Assembly (NCBI GenBank): GCA_900548545.1
Contig: URKX01000001.1
Coordinates: 62,001-126,000 of the forward strand
Origin: an uncultured Oscillospiraceae bacterium
GTDB taxonomy: Bacteria > Bacillota > Clostridia > Oscillospirales > Acutalibacteraceae
Length of the DNA stretch: 64,000 nucleotides
Direction of reading: 5' to 3'
The position numbers and the translations under genes are program-made. The notes below the pieces were generated by a model that did no database searches, was not told where the DNA came from, and saw only the letters and a list, made by a program, of their open reading frames with translations. How positions within the stretch are numbered: the stretch's first letter is position 1; each line of letters begins with the position of its first letter. Positions 8,400 to 15,548 of the stretch are shown one piece after another.

Positions 8400-8588
8400 C
8401 ACGTAGAAAAAGGAAGAGGGGCGGGAGTTCTCCCGCCCCCATGCTTCTCTGCCAGCAAGCCCGGCTTTATCCTTTTTCATGCCCATTAGACGAAAGGGGT
8501 CCGGGTTTGGTTACAGGGATCTGGTGTTTTTATTTTTAAATCAACGCGACATTTTCCAGCATGTTCCCATAACTTCCCGAAAGCCGGT

Positions 8589-8616
8589 GATGCCCGATTC
8601 CAAGGGCGTTCCCGGC
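8589..8616. other. Candidate left attachment site (attL)
   Basis: GATGCCCG, 7 bases, then GGGCGTTCCCGGC. The same two blocks separated by 6 different bases occur at 13894-13920. This copy also forms part of a terminator-like hairpin (AGCCGG/CCGGC followed by TTTTTT). Confidence 0.5.
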
Positions 8617-8677
8617 TTTTTTGCCTTTTGGGGAAGTTCCCGTATCTTGATGAATCCCGGCGCATCTTGATGGCCGT

Positions 8678-8702
8678 GAGTAGTAAAACGAGTAGTAAAA
8701 CG
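8678..8702. repeat. Terminal direct repeats next to int (candidate integrase arm sites)
   Basis: AGTAGTAAAACG occurs twice in tandem here, just beyond the int stop, and a partial inverted copy (TTTTTACTAC) follows. Related AGTAGTAA and GTAGTAAAAC copies are at the other end of the element (13853-13874). Confidence 0.55.
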
Positions 8703-8710
8703 CGTTTTTA

Positions 8711-9904
8711 CTACACCGCGACGCGTCGCATCTCCTCCGCAGCCGTGCAGCCGTCCATATGGGCGTAGTACCCGAGCGTCATCTTGATGTCCTTGTGGCC
8801 CATGATGTATTGCAGCGCCTTCGGGTTCATGCCCGCTTTCGCCATCTCCGTGCAGAACGTGTGGCGCAGCGTGTGCGGTGTCATGTCCTCGGGAAGCGGC
8901 GCTCCCCCGCCCTTCGCGTACTTGCGCCTCAGCCCCCTGAACACCCGGTCGTAATCGCCGCCGACCCTCGGCAGCCCGTCCCTGTTGAGGAAGATGAAGC
9001 CCGTTCGCCCATCGACGCTCATGGGCTTCGCCTTCGGCCTCGATGCCACGACATGCTCGAACGCGGCCATCACCTCGTCGGTCATGTAGATGTAGCGCTT
9101 GCCGCTCTCCGTCTTAGGCTCATCGACCCGGTATCCCCCGCCGACTGCGCGGGCGAGCTGGTGGTCCACGAAAATCACCCTGTTCGTCAGGTCGATGTCC
9201 GCCTCGGTCAGCCCGCACATCTCCGATATGCGCAGCCCCGTCCCGAGGAGGATGACCACCTCGTCGATGTACCTGTGGTAGACGGCATCCGACCGCATGA
9301 AACCGAGCAGCGCGTCCACCTGTTCCCGACTCAGCGGCTCCCTCTCCGTCACGTCCCTCTTGATGACGGTCGCGAGCTTGAAATCGAACGGGTTCTTGCG
9401 TATGCAGTCATCGGCTATCGCCAAGTAGAACGCCGCCTTGAGCGAACGCTTGTGGTTGGAGATGGTGGAGTAGGCGAAGCCCTTGGACTTCATGCGCTGC
9501 GCCCATTCCTTCGCGTCGGACAGCTTCACGCCGCCTATCTCCCGCGAGCCTATCGCATCCTCGAAGAGGAGTCGCTTGAGCTGCGCCCTCGACCTCTCCG
9601 TCCCCTCGCGCACGTCGAGGCGGCATCTCGTGAACTTCGCGTAGAGCTGGCTGACCGTCATCTTCTTGCCGATGGGGTCTATCCCGTCCTCAAGGTCACG
9701 GCGTATCTCGTGCTCCTTCTCGCGCAGCGGCTTGCACGGCCTCTTACCGGCAGGGAGCCTGTCGGTCTCCACCAGCCGCCATGAGTAGACGAACTTCGGT
9801 TTTTTGTCCCTGTCGATGTATTTGAAGACGTAGAGTCCGTTGGTCCTCTGGCTCTCGCCGGTGTTCAGTACCCTATTCCTGTTGTCCCGTCTTTTCTGTG
9901 ACAT
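8711..9904 (-). CDS. int: Tn916-type tyrosine integrase
   Basis: A 397-residue tyrosine recombinase, close to the 405 residues of Tn916 Int. The N-terminal RRDNRNRVLNTGESQR and YSWRL segments match the Tn916 arm-binding domain, followed by a core-binding domain and the catalytic domain. The catalytic residues are the Arg in LGTGLRISEMCGL, the His and Arg in HTLRHTFCTEM, the His in MGHKDIKMTLGYY and a Tyr in that segment. It catalyses integration and, with Xis, excision. AAGGAG lies about 10 bases ahead of the ATG. Its own promoter appears to be inside the hairpin at 9928-9979. Confidence 0.96.
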   Translation of the reverse strand: MSQKRRDNRNRVLNTGESQRTNGLYVFKYIDRDKKPKFVYSWRLVETDRLPAGKRPCKPLREKEHEIRRDLEDGIDPIGKKMTVSQLYAKFTRCRLDVREGTERSRAQLKRLLFEDAIGSREIGGVKLSDAKEWAQRMKSKGFAYSTISNHKRSLKAAFYLAIADDCIRKNPFDFKLATVIKRDVTEREPLSREQVDALLGFMRSDAVYHRYIDEVVILLGTGLRISEMCGLTEADIDLTNRVIFVDHQLARAVGGGYRVDEPKTESGKRYIYMTDEVMAAFEHVVASRPKAKPMSVDGRTGFIFLNRDGLPRVGGDYDRVFRGLRRKYAKGGGAPLPEDMTPHTLRHTFCTEMAKAGMNPKALQYIMGHKDIKMTLGYYAHMDGCTAAEEMRRVAV

Positions 9905-9927
9905 CCATATATCGCTCCTTCCATATG

Positions 9928-9979
9928 GAAAGAGCCTTGGTATGCTACTTCCATTATAGCATATCCAAGGCTCTTTTTC
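9928..9979 (-). promoter_or_regulatory. Hairpin with embedded int promoter between xis and int
   Basis: GAAAGAGCCTTGG-TATGCTA pairs with TAGCATA-T-CCAAGGCTCTTTTTC. On the minus strand the loop and its edge hold TGCTATAAT, an extended -10 (9958-9953). ATGAAA (9981-9976) lies 17 bp upstream as a partial -35. It could act as an attenuator for read-through from xis and as an independent int promoter. Confidence 0.55.
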
Positions 9980-9984
9980 ATCCT

Positions 9985-10188
9985 CTAAATCACGTCCGTC
10001 GAGTCGATGAACCGCTCGAACGCCTTGCGTTTGACCTGAACGCGATTGCCGTTCATCACCACCCAGTCAGGCGTCGGCAACTCCGAGGCAAGGCGGCGCA
10101 GCTTGCCCTCGCCTATGCGGAAGTACCGGGCCGCTTCCTCGATGGTGAGCGTGTACTTCTCCCATACGGGTATGTCCTTCGCGCCCAT
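9985..10188 (-). CDS. xis: Excisionase, Tn916 Xis family
   Basis: A 67-residue protein of the same length as Tn916 Xis, with the matching blocks DIPVWEKYTLTIEEAARYFRI and VVMNGNRVQVKRKAFERFID. It is a small winged-helix DNA-bending protein that directs the integrase towards excision. GGAGGTG precedes the ATG. It is followed by the int gene, and the hairpin at 9928-9979 separates the two. Confidence 0.95.
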   Translation of the reverse strand: MGAKDIPVWEKYTLTIEEAARYFRIGEGKLRRLASELPTPDWVVMNGNRVQVKRKAFERFIDSTDVI

Positions 10189-10203
10189 GCGCCCACCTCC
10201 TCA

Positions 10204-10413
10204 TCACGGCTCGAACCGCAGCATCGCGGCGAGCAGCTTTCCTTGGAGCTGCGTCTTTCTCAGGGTATCGACCCCGTACTCGACGCGCCCGGACTCATCG
10301 AGGAAGGCGTGCGTGCAGAGCTGGTCCATGTAACCGTCGAAGTAGGCGAGGACCTTCTGCATGGCAACGGGGTCGCCTGAGACCGCCGCGACCATCACCT
10401 CATAGCTCATCAT
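10204..10413 (-). CDS. Tn916 Orf8-like helix-turn-helix protein
   Basis: A 69-residue protein starting MMSYEVMVAAVSGDPVAMQ, of the small helix-turn-helix type found between the sigma-like gene and xis in Tn916-type elements. The ending TLRKTQLQGKLLAAMLRFEP also fits. The ATG at 10413 is preferred because GGAGGTG (10427-10421) is 7 bases upstream. It overlaps the end of the sigma-like gene by 14 bases, indicating coupled translation. In Tn916 the orf7/orf8 products promote transcription of excision and transfer genes; that role is inferred here by position. Confidence 0.8.
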   Translation of the reverse strand: MMSYEVMVAAVSGDPVAMQKVLAYFDGYMDQLCTHAFLDESGRVEYGVDTLRKTQLQGKLLAAMLRFEP

Positions 10414-10834
10414 CGCCAATCACCTCCTCTAAACGCGTCCTCAGCGCGAGGAGCGCCTTCGAGCGCCTGAATTGGACCGTGGAGCGAGGGCACCCAAGCT
10501 CCTCGGCGATGCGCCTGTCCGTCCACTCCGCGAAGTAGTAGAGCAGGACGATGGCTTGGTCGCCTTTGGAGAGGCCATGGATGGCATCGGCGAGAACGGT
10601 GTCCATCACCACGACCTCCCGACCAACCACCTCGAACACGACCTCCTCCGATATGAGGGCATCGGGTGAGGCCAGCCTGTTCAGCTCGCTCTCGTGCATG
10701 TCGGAGAACACGGTCTCCCATCGCGCCTCCCGCGCCTGCTTGCGAATGATGTCCGTCCTCGCGTTGCGAAGCGTCTTCCTGCAATAGGCGCAGAACATCT
10801 TGACTACCGCCAGTTTCTCTTCTTCTGAAATCAT
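10400..10834 (-). CDS. Tn916 Orf7-like sigma-70 family regulator
   Basis: A 144-residue sigma-70-like protein. A C-terminal region 4 helix-turn-helix is visible (LSKGDQAIVLLYYFAEWTDRRIAEELGCPRSTVQFRRSKAL, quoted here in part as IAEELGCPRSTVQ), with an N-terminal region-2-like helical part. Tn916 Orf7 is of similar size and holds the same position ahead of orf8, xis and int. The ATG at 10834 is chosen because AAAGGAGG lies just upstream; the longer frame to 10855 begins with TTG. It probably sets expression of the excision module. Confidence 0.88.
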   Translation of the reverse strand: MISEEEKLAVVKMFCAYCRKTLRNARTDIIRKQAREARWETVFSDMHESELNRLASPDALISEEVVFEVVGREVVVMDTVLADAIHGLSKGDQAIVLLYYFAEWTDRRIAEELGCPRSTVQFRRSKALLALRTRLEEVIGDDEL

Positions 10835-11179
10835 CGTGATTCCTCCTTTCCACAAGGAACACGATACGCCGCCGGTCGTTTGCCGGGGAAAAAGGTTCTA
10901 AGAAGGAGAGATGTGTAGAAGACGTGGAGATGCTTTACTTTCAAGCACCGTACTGGACTGAAAAAAATGAGCGATGATTACCGTAGATTACCTCTGATGG
11001 CGTTAGATGACATCAGATGCACACCATCTGCCCTCTTCCACCTTCCACATTGGCAACCCTCCGCCCCGTCTGCGTGTATGGGATGTGGGGCACCGACGTG
11101 GTGCTCGGATATAATGCGGCGAAAGGGGTGTCGGGACATCCGTCCCCCGATGCGTCCACGAGTAGAAAGGAAGAAGACC
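10835..11179. promoter_or_regulatory. Divergent control region of the element
   Basis: About 345 bases between the leftward excision operon and the rightward replication genes hold no convincing gene. A TATAAT at 11110-11115 points right, 65 bases before the first small ORF, with a poor -35. Short inverted words such as CAGATG/CATCTG occur at 11015-11035. An operator for an element regulator is plausible but not shown. Confidence 0.45.
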
Positions 11180-11269
11180 ATGGCGCAAGATTTTGGAGAC
11201 GACGTAGGCGAGATGCTGCTTCGCAGCATCTCAAGATACGGCGAAAAAGCAATCGGCTTAAATAATTAA
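11180..11269 (+). CDS. Small 29-residue protein of the mobile element
   Basis: A short frame beginning MAQDFGDDVGEMLLRS and ending in an amphipathic helix-like stretch. AAAGGAAG (11167-11174) lies at normal distance ahead of the ATG and a TATAAT is 65 bases upstream, so it is likely translated. I do not recognise a family. It is the first gene of the rightward module, upstream of the 11471-11506 hairpin, so it could be a leader peptide as well as a protein in its own right. Confidence 0.5.
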   Translation: MAQDFGDDVGEMLLRSISRYGEKAIGLNN

Positions 11270-11470
11270 ATGGGTGTGTGAAGGATACGTGGAGAGCGAT
11301 ATGTCATATTGCAAGCATTGTAGGATGCTATCTTACTACAAATGTGGTGGAAATATGGAACCGCCGCGTCATGTGCATCCCATCGCCGAATGGTGTATCC
11401 TCGGTATCGAGGTTTATTGCGGAACCGGACAACTTAGCTTTCTCAGCCCTCGTGGCGGGAAATATATAGA

Positions 11471-11506
11471 AATACCCCGTGGTGTCCGCAATCGCCACGG
11501 GGTATT
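11471..11506 (+). terminator. Perfect 12-bp hairpin ahead of the 11526 gene (candidate attenuator)
   Basis: AATACCCCGTGG (11471-11482) pairs perfectly with CCACGGGGTATT (11495-11506), with a 12-base loop. Only a weak T-rich tract follows (TTGTCGTTT), so it may be a weak terminator or a leader structure. The ribosome site of the next gene is 8 bases beyond. Confidence 0.5.
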
Positions 11507-11525
11507 GTCGTTTGGAGGCACTTAC

Positions 11526-11843
11526 ATGGAGGTCAGTTTCGATGCTGACGTGGCGGCGGAGCACGGCGTCCGCGCCGCAGTCGTGCTCAATCATATCGCG
11601 CACCTGATGCGGTTCCCAGATGGGTCGCAGGCCGGTCATTTCAAGACGTGCGGTCGCGCTTACGTGCATGTGTCGCCCGAGTACCTTTGGAAATTGTTCC
11701 CCTTCATGAGCCTCCGTCAGGCGACAGAGGCCTTGAGGGAGCTTCGCGAAGGCGGTCTCATCGCCGAGCGCGAATATGGCGGTCTCGACCCCGATTACCG
11801 CAACTGGTACACGTTGACAGAGACGGGAAACGCCGTCGCATGA
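11526..11843 (+). CDS. Winged-helix protein of the replication module
   Basis: A 105-residue protein beginning MEVSFDADVAAEHGVRAAVV, with a winged-helix pattern (YLWKLFPFMSLRQATEALRE then LREGGLIAERE). The same frame opens at 11274, but GGAGG (11514-11518) 7 bases before the ATG at 11526 and the domain boundary favour the shorter form. Such proteins occur beside Rep and DnaC-like genes on Gram-positive plasmids and integrative elements. Its function is unknown; a role in replication control is inferred from position. Confidence 0.7.
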   Translation: MEVSFDADVAAEHGVRAAVVLNHIAHLMRFPDGSQAGHFKTCGRAYVHVSPEYLWKLFPFMSLRQATEALRELREGGLIAEREYGGLDPDYRNWYTLTETGNAVA

Positions 11844-11882
11844 CGGCTCCCATCAAGGCACCCGCAAGGAAGGAAAACATCT

Positions 11883-12668
11883 ATGGCGGTTCTTCGTAAA
11901 GCACACAAGAGCAATTTCACGGTCATCGACAACCAAGTGTTCAAGAGCAACCTGTCGCTCAAAGCGCGGGGACTCCTGAGCACCATGCTCTCGCTTCCTG
12001 ACAACTGGAATTTCAGCACGACAGGCTTAACCTCCATCCTTCCATCTGATGGGGAGAGCATCATCCGCTCCGCCATCAAGGAATTGGAGACAAATGGCTA
12101 TCTCACGCGAGAGCGCATACGTGATGACAAGGGCAAAATCGTCGATTGGCTTTGGACTTTCTCGGATTACCCACAGGATGGAAACCCACATGTGGAAAAT
12201 CAACATGTGGGTAAACCACAACTGGATAGCCCACATGTGGGAAACCAACCACAATTAAATACTAAAGAAGAAAATACGAATGGAGAAAGTAAAAAGGGAG
12301 CAAGTACCGATGGATATGCGACCGCCCCGGCGAAGGCTGCTCTCGAGAAGAAGGGCACCTATGGGCGGTATCGCAACGTCAAACTGACGGACACCGACCT
12401 CTCGAAACTCAAGGCCGAGTTCCCCGATGATTGGCAGGAGCGCATCGACCGCCTGAGCACGTACATGGACAGCTCCGGCAAGAGCTACAAGAACCACCTC
12501 GCCACCATCCGCAACTGGGCAAGGAGGGACGCCAAGCGCGAAGCGACCTCGCATAAACCCCTTGCATCGAATCCCGGTCGGCGCGAGATGACACCGGAGG
12601 AGGTCATGGAGAAACACGGGTGCGATTACTTCACCGCTCAGGAAATGCTCTGTGACGGGACGTACTGA
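11883..12668 (+). CDS. Helix-turn-helix replication initiator-like protein (Rep)
   Basis: A 261-residue protein. Residues 1-95 form a winged-helix domain typical of replication initiators of Gram-positive integrative elements and plasmids (SLKARGLLSTMLSLPDNW, IIRSAIKELETNGYL). A linker around residues 100-125 has the repetitive PHVEN-QHVGK-PHVGN pattern, encoded by palindromic DNA repeats at 12185-12241. The C-terminal half has a DnaD-like helical region ending in a motif (YFTAQEMLC). It is followed by a DnaC-like loader, as in related elements. Autonomous or conditional replication of the excised circle is inferred, not shown. Confidence 0.8.
   Translation: MAVLRKAHKSNFTVIDNQVFKSNLSLKARGLLSTMLSLPDNWNFSTTGLTSILPSDGESIIRSAIKELETNGYLTRERIRDDKGKIVDWLWTFSDYPQDGNPHVENQHVGKPQLDSPHVGNQPQLNTKEENTNGESKKGASTDGYATAPAKAALEKKGTYGRYRNVKLTDTDLSKLKAEFPDDWQERIDRLSTYMDSSGKSYKNHLATIRNWARRDAKREATSHKPLASNPGRREMTPEEVMEKHGCDYFTAQEMLCDGTY
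12185..12241. repeat. Palindromic iterons inside rep (candidate origin)
   Basis: CCCACATGTGG at 12185, CAACATGTGGG at 12201 and the perfect 12-bp palindrome CCCACATGTGGG at 12230, with a related CCACAACTGG between them. Initiator genes of the RepA_N plasmid type are known to carry their origin within the coding sequence, so this is a candidate ori. Confidence 0.6.
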
Positions 12669-12799
12669 CATACGCCTCCGCGCGAACAGAATCGCGTACA
12701 CAGCGTTTTAACGCCATCTTCCTCACCCGAGGACTGATGCGCAATCTGATGGCCGTAAAACGGCTCTCAGCAATTCAGAAAAGAAAGGACTGACCAACA

Positions 12800-13621
12800 A
12801 TGAAGAAATTTACCGAAACCATCGCCGATGATGATTACCGTAATTCAGATGGCCTGCTCGTGTGCGGAAGATGCGGAACGCCGAAGGAAATGCGCCTTTC
12901 CACGGAACTTCTCGGCGGACACACGGCAATCGTGCCGATTCCCTGCGAGTGCATGAAGCGTGCGGAGGCGGAGCGCCGTGAGCGCGAGCTTGCCGCAGAG
13001 CGGAAGCGCAAAATCGAGAGAGCGCGCACTGAGTGCTTCGCCGGATGCGCCTTCTTTCGTGGATGCACCTTCGATGCCGATGACGGCAGGACGCCCCAGA
13101 TAGCTGCCATCTGCAAGGGCTATGCCGACACGTTCTCACGCGATGACATGAATGGGTTGCTCCTCTGGGGAAAGGTGGGCACAGGTAAGTCTTTCTATGC
13201 CTCGGCAATCGCCAACCGGGTCATCGACCTCGGGTTCTCCGCGTTGCAGACCAGCGTGCAGGACATCGTGACCCACATCGAGTCGGTGCCGTTCAACGAG
13301 CGCGAGAACGCGAAGTCGCGCCTCCTCAAGTATGACCTCCTCGTCATCGACGACTTGGGGGCGCACCGCAGCACCGATTACGTCATGGGGCATGTCTACG
13401 ACATCATCGACTCACGTTACAAGAACCGCAGGCCGATGGTCGTCACGACGAACCTCGACCCAAACATCGCTACGAAGTCCGATGCCGACGACGCCCCATG
13501 GCCGCGCATCTTCACGCGCATCTTGGAGCGCTGCGCACCAATCAAGTTCGCGGGCGAGAACCGCCGCGAATACAAGATGATGGAGATGCGTGAGGCCATG
13601 CGCAAGCGCCTCGGCCTGTGA
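12800..13621 (+). CDS. DnaC-like helicase-loader ATPase
   Basis: A 273-residue AAA+ protein of the DnaC/IstB type. The N-terminal part has a Cys cluster (CGRCG, then CEC) that could bind zinc. Walker A is GKVGTGKS near residue 124, Walker B is LLVIDDLGAH near residue 182, and sensor I is VVTTN near residue 213. Such proteins load the replicative helicase at an origin. AGAAAGGA precedes the ATG. It is the last gene of the rightward module and ends before a strong terminator; together with Rep it makes a minimal replication unit. Confidence 0.9.
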   Translation: MKKFTETIADDDYRNSDGLLVCGRCGTPKEMRLSTELLGGHTAIVPIPCECMKRAEAERRERELAAERKRKIERARTECFAGCAFFRGCTFDADDGRTPQIAAICKGYADTFSRDDMNGLLLWGKVGTGKSFYASAIANRVIDLGFSALQTSVQDIVTHIESVPFNERENAKSRLLKYDLLVIDDLGAHRSTDYVMGHVYDIIDSRYKNRRPMVVTTNLDPNIATKSDADDAPWPRIFTRILERCAPIKFAGENRREYKMMEMREAMRKRLGL

Positions 13622-13720
13622 TATACTCGTAACCGCCTTGTATGGATGGCCGGGTCGCACCCAGAACCGCAGTTCCCCGTCATCCCTTCCACTCCTCCCA
13701 GATTCCTTCCTCTGGGGCGA

Positions 13721-13764
13721 AGAGACCCCCGGTGCCTTCTCCACACCGGGGGTCTCTTTCTGTT
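13721..13764 (+). terminator. Strong terminator at the end of the element's replication module
   Basis: AGAGACCCCCGGTG (13721-13734) pairs perfectly with CACCGGGGGTCTCT (13744-13757), with a 9-base loop, followed by TTCTGTTT. Confidence 0.9.
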
Positions 13765-13852
13765 TCCGCCATATTGATAGTCTGATTTCATGCTTCAATG
13801 CCATGAATGTGGTCTTATAGGGGTCTCTCGCATCCCAAGGCCTTCCCTCAAA

Positions 13853-13874
13853 AGTAGTAATCCGGTAGTAAAAC
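13853..13874. repeat. Terminal repeats at the right end (candidate integrase arm sites)
   Basis: AGTAGTAA at 13853 and GTAGTAAAAC at 13865 resemble the tandem AGTAGTAAAACG copies beside int at 8678-8702 and have the same orientation. Confidence 0.5.
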
Positions 13875-13893
13875 CGACCCCTCGACCCGCCGC

Positions 13894-13920
13894 GATGCCC
13901 GTGAACTGGGCGTTCCCGGC
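13894..13920. other. Candidate right attachment site (attR)
   Basis: GATGCCCG, 6 bases, then GGGCGTTCCCGGC, matching the two blocks at 8589-8616. The spacer differs from the left copy (TGAACT here, ATTCCAA on the left), as would coupling sequences in Tn916-type integration. Confidence 0.5.
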
Positions 13921-13942
13921 GATTATGCGTTGATTTACATTT

Positions 13943-13980
13943 AAAAAAACCCCGCTTTCCGAGTCCATCGGAAGGCGGGG
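13943..13980 (-). terminator. Intrinsic terminator of the citrate synthase gene
   Basis: On the minus strand a GC-rich stem (CCCCGC...TCCGA / TCGGA...GCGGGG in plus-strand terms) is followed by seven Ts, 19 bases past the gltA stop. Confidence 0.85.
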
Positions 13981-13998
13981 TGCTTTTATTTGCCGTTT

Positions 13999-15351
13999 TT
14001 ATGAGACATCCTCGGGGAATTCCCGGTGGGGCTGCACGGCCATATAGGCGGGGCGGATGATTTTCCCGCCTCCCACCAGTTCTTCCATGCGGTGGGCGCT
14101 CCAACCGGCAATGCGGGCGATGGCGAAGATGGGGGTGTACAGTTCCATGGGCAGGTCCAGCATACTATATATAAAGCCGCTGTAGAAGTCCACGTTGGCG
14201 GCAACGCCCTTGTAGATCTTCCGCTCTTCGGCGATGAGCTGCACCGCCAGGCGCTCCACATTGCTGTAGAGCTGGTATTCATCGGACCGCCCTTTCTCTT
14301 TGGACAGCCCTTCCACGAACCGGGCCATGATCTTGGCCCGGGGGTCAGACAAAGAGTACACCGCGTGGCCCATGCCGTAGATCAGGCCGGCCTTGTCAAA
14401 GGCTTCTTTATGTAACAGCTTCCGCAGGTAGGCGGTCAGCTCCTCGTCGTCGTTCCAGTCCTTCACATGGGCCTTGATGTCTTCGAACATCTTCACCACT
14501 TTGATGTTGGCGCCGCCGTGCTTGGGGCCTTTCAAGGAGCCCAGGGCCGCTGCCATGGCAGAGTAGGTGTCGGTGCCGGAAGAGGTCACCACATGGGTGG
14601 TGAAGGTGGAGTTGTTGCCGCCGCCGTGGTCCGCGTGGAGGATCAGGGCAATGTCCAGCACCTGGGCTTCCAGCTCCGTGTAAGAGCAGTCAGGCCGGAG
14701 GATCCGCAGGATGTTCTCCGCTGTGGACAGCTTGGGGTCGGGCTGGTGGATGAACAGGCTCTGGCCGTCGTGGTAGTGGCGGTAGGCCTGGTAGCCGTAT
14801 ACCGACAGCAGGGGGAACAGGGCAATCAGCTGCATACTCTGGCGCAGCACGTTGGGTATGGAAATATCTTCCGCGTCTTCATCATAAGAATACAGAGTAA
14901 GCACGCTGCGGGCCAGGGTGTTCATCATGTCGCTGCTGGGGGCTTTCATAATGATGTCCCGCACAAAGCTGGTGGGCAGGGTGCGGTAGAAAGAGAGCAG
15001 CTCGCAAAACGTCCGGGTCTGCTCCTGGCTGGGCAGGTCGCCAAACAGCAGCAGGTAGGCGATGCGTTCAAAGCCGAAGTGATCCCCTGCCTGGCGGCGG
15101 ACCAGCTCCTCTACGTCGTAGCCGCGGTAATACAGCTTGCCTTCGCAGGGCACGCTTTTCCCGTCCACGGTCTTGCTGGAGATGATGTCGGAAATGTTGG
15201 TGAGGCCGGCCAGCACGCCTTTGCCGTTTAAGTCGCGCAGGCCCCGTTTCACGTCATATTTGACGTAGAGTTCCGGGTCGATCTGGGTGTTTTTCACACA
15301 GAGTTCCGCTAAAGCGCGGATTTCTGGCTTGATTTCAGAATAGATAGACAT
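13999..15351 (-). CDS. gltA: Citrate synthase
   Basis: A 450-residue citrate synthase, condensing acetyl-CoA and oxaloacetate to citrate. Visible blocks are LYYRGYDVEELV near residue 72, LHADHGGGNNSTFT around the first catalytic His, GSLKGPKHGGAN, IYGMGHAVYSLSDPRA with the second active His, and a late FYSGF. The longer frame begins with TTG at 15357; the ATG at 15351 is preferred because AAGGAG lies 8 bases upstream. It is monocistronic. In anaerobic Clostridia such an enzyme usually supports 2-oxoglutarate and glutamate synthesis; that is family knowledge. The mobile element inserted just beyond its terminator. Confidence 0.96.
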   Translation of the reverse strand: MSIYSEIKPEIRALAELCVKNTQIDPELYVKYDVKRGLRDLNGKGVLAGLTNISDIISSKTVDGKSVPCEGKLYYRGYDVEELVRRQAGDHFGFERIAYLLLFGDLPSQEQTRTFCELLSFYRTLPTSFVRDIIMKAPSSDMMNTLARSVLTLYSYDEDAEDISIPNVLRQSMQLIALFPLLSVYGYQAYRHYHDGQSLFIHQPDPKLSTAENILRILRPDCSYTELEAQVLDIALILHADHGGGNNSTFTTHVVTSSGTDTYSAMAAALGSLKGPKHGGANIKVVKMFEDIKAHVKDWNDDEELTAYLRKLLHKEAFDKAGLIYGMGHAVYSLSDPRAKIMARFVEGLSKEKGRSDEYQLYSNVERLAVQLIAEERKIYKGVAANVDFYSGFIYSMLDLPMELYTPIFAIARIAGWSAHRMEELVGGGKIIRPAYMAVQPHREFPEDVS

Positions 15352-15548
15352 TCGCAAAACTCCTTTCTCTTGTACTGGAAGGTTTCCCCTTGTGGGAAAG
15401 ATTGTCCCGGGATCATATCATTCTTGCTTTTCCGATGCTGTCCCCTTCCACTTGTTACGAAGTGATTGTATTTCTGTTTATTATAATAAATACGTCCAAG
15501 GCAACGCAAGTGAACTTTGTAAACTTTTTGTGACAGAGGGAAAAATTT

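Larger units (their letters stand above)
8604..13920. mobile_element. Compact Tn916-type integrated element with its own replication module (~5.3 kb)
   Basis: The element lies between two chromosomal genes without disrupting either. The left half carries int, xis, an orf8-like and an orf7-like sigma gene in Tn916 order and length, all minus strand. The right half carries, on the plus strand, a small ORF, a winged-helix protein, a Rep with internal palindromes and a DnaC-like ATPase. No relaxase, coupling protein, conjugation gene, capsid gene or resistance cargo is visible. Base composition and codon choice look different from the flanks (fewer GGG/CCC-rich codons). Boundaries are inferred from the GGGCGTTCCCGGC direct repeats at 8604 and 13908 and could be off by tens of bases. 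Confidence 0.85.

Noticed and set aside
8062..8603. Open frames in the interval between the isomerase gene and the mobile element
   Set aside because: They have no ribosome sites or motifs, and overlap hairpins and the dispersed repeat.
11274..11525. N-terminal extension of the winged-helix protein with several Cys
   Set aside because: The extension crosses the perfect 12-bp hairpin and lacks a ribosome site, while GGAGG sits correctly before the ATG at 11526.
12185..12241. Short repeats considered as a CRISPR fragment
   Set aside because: The units are palindromic, lie inside a coding sequence, have no constant spacer length and no cas gene is in the window.
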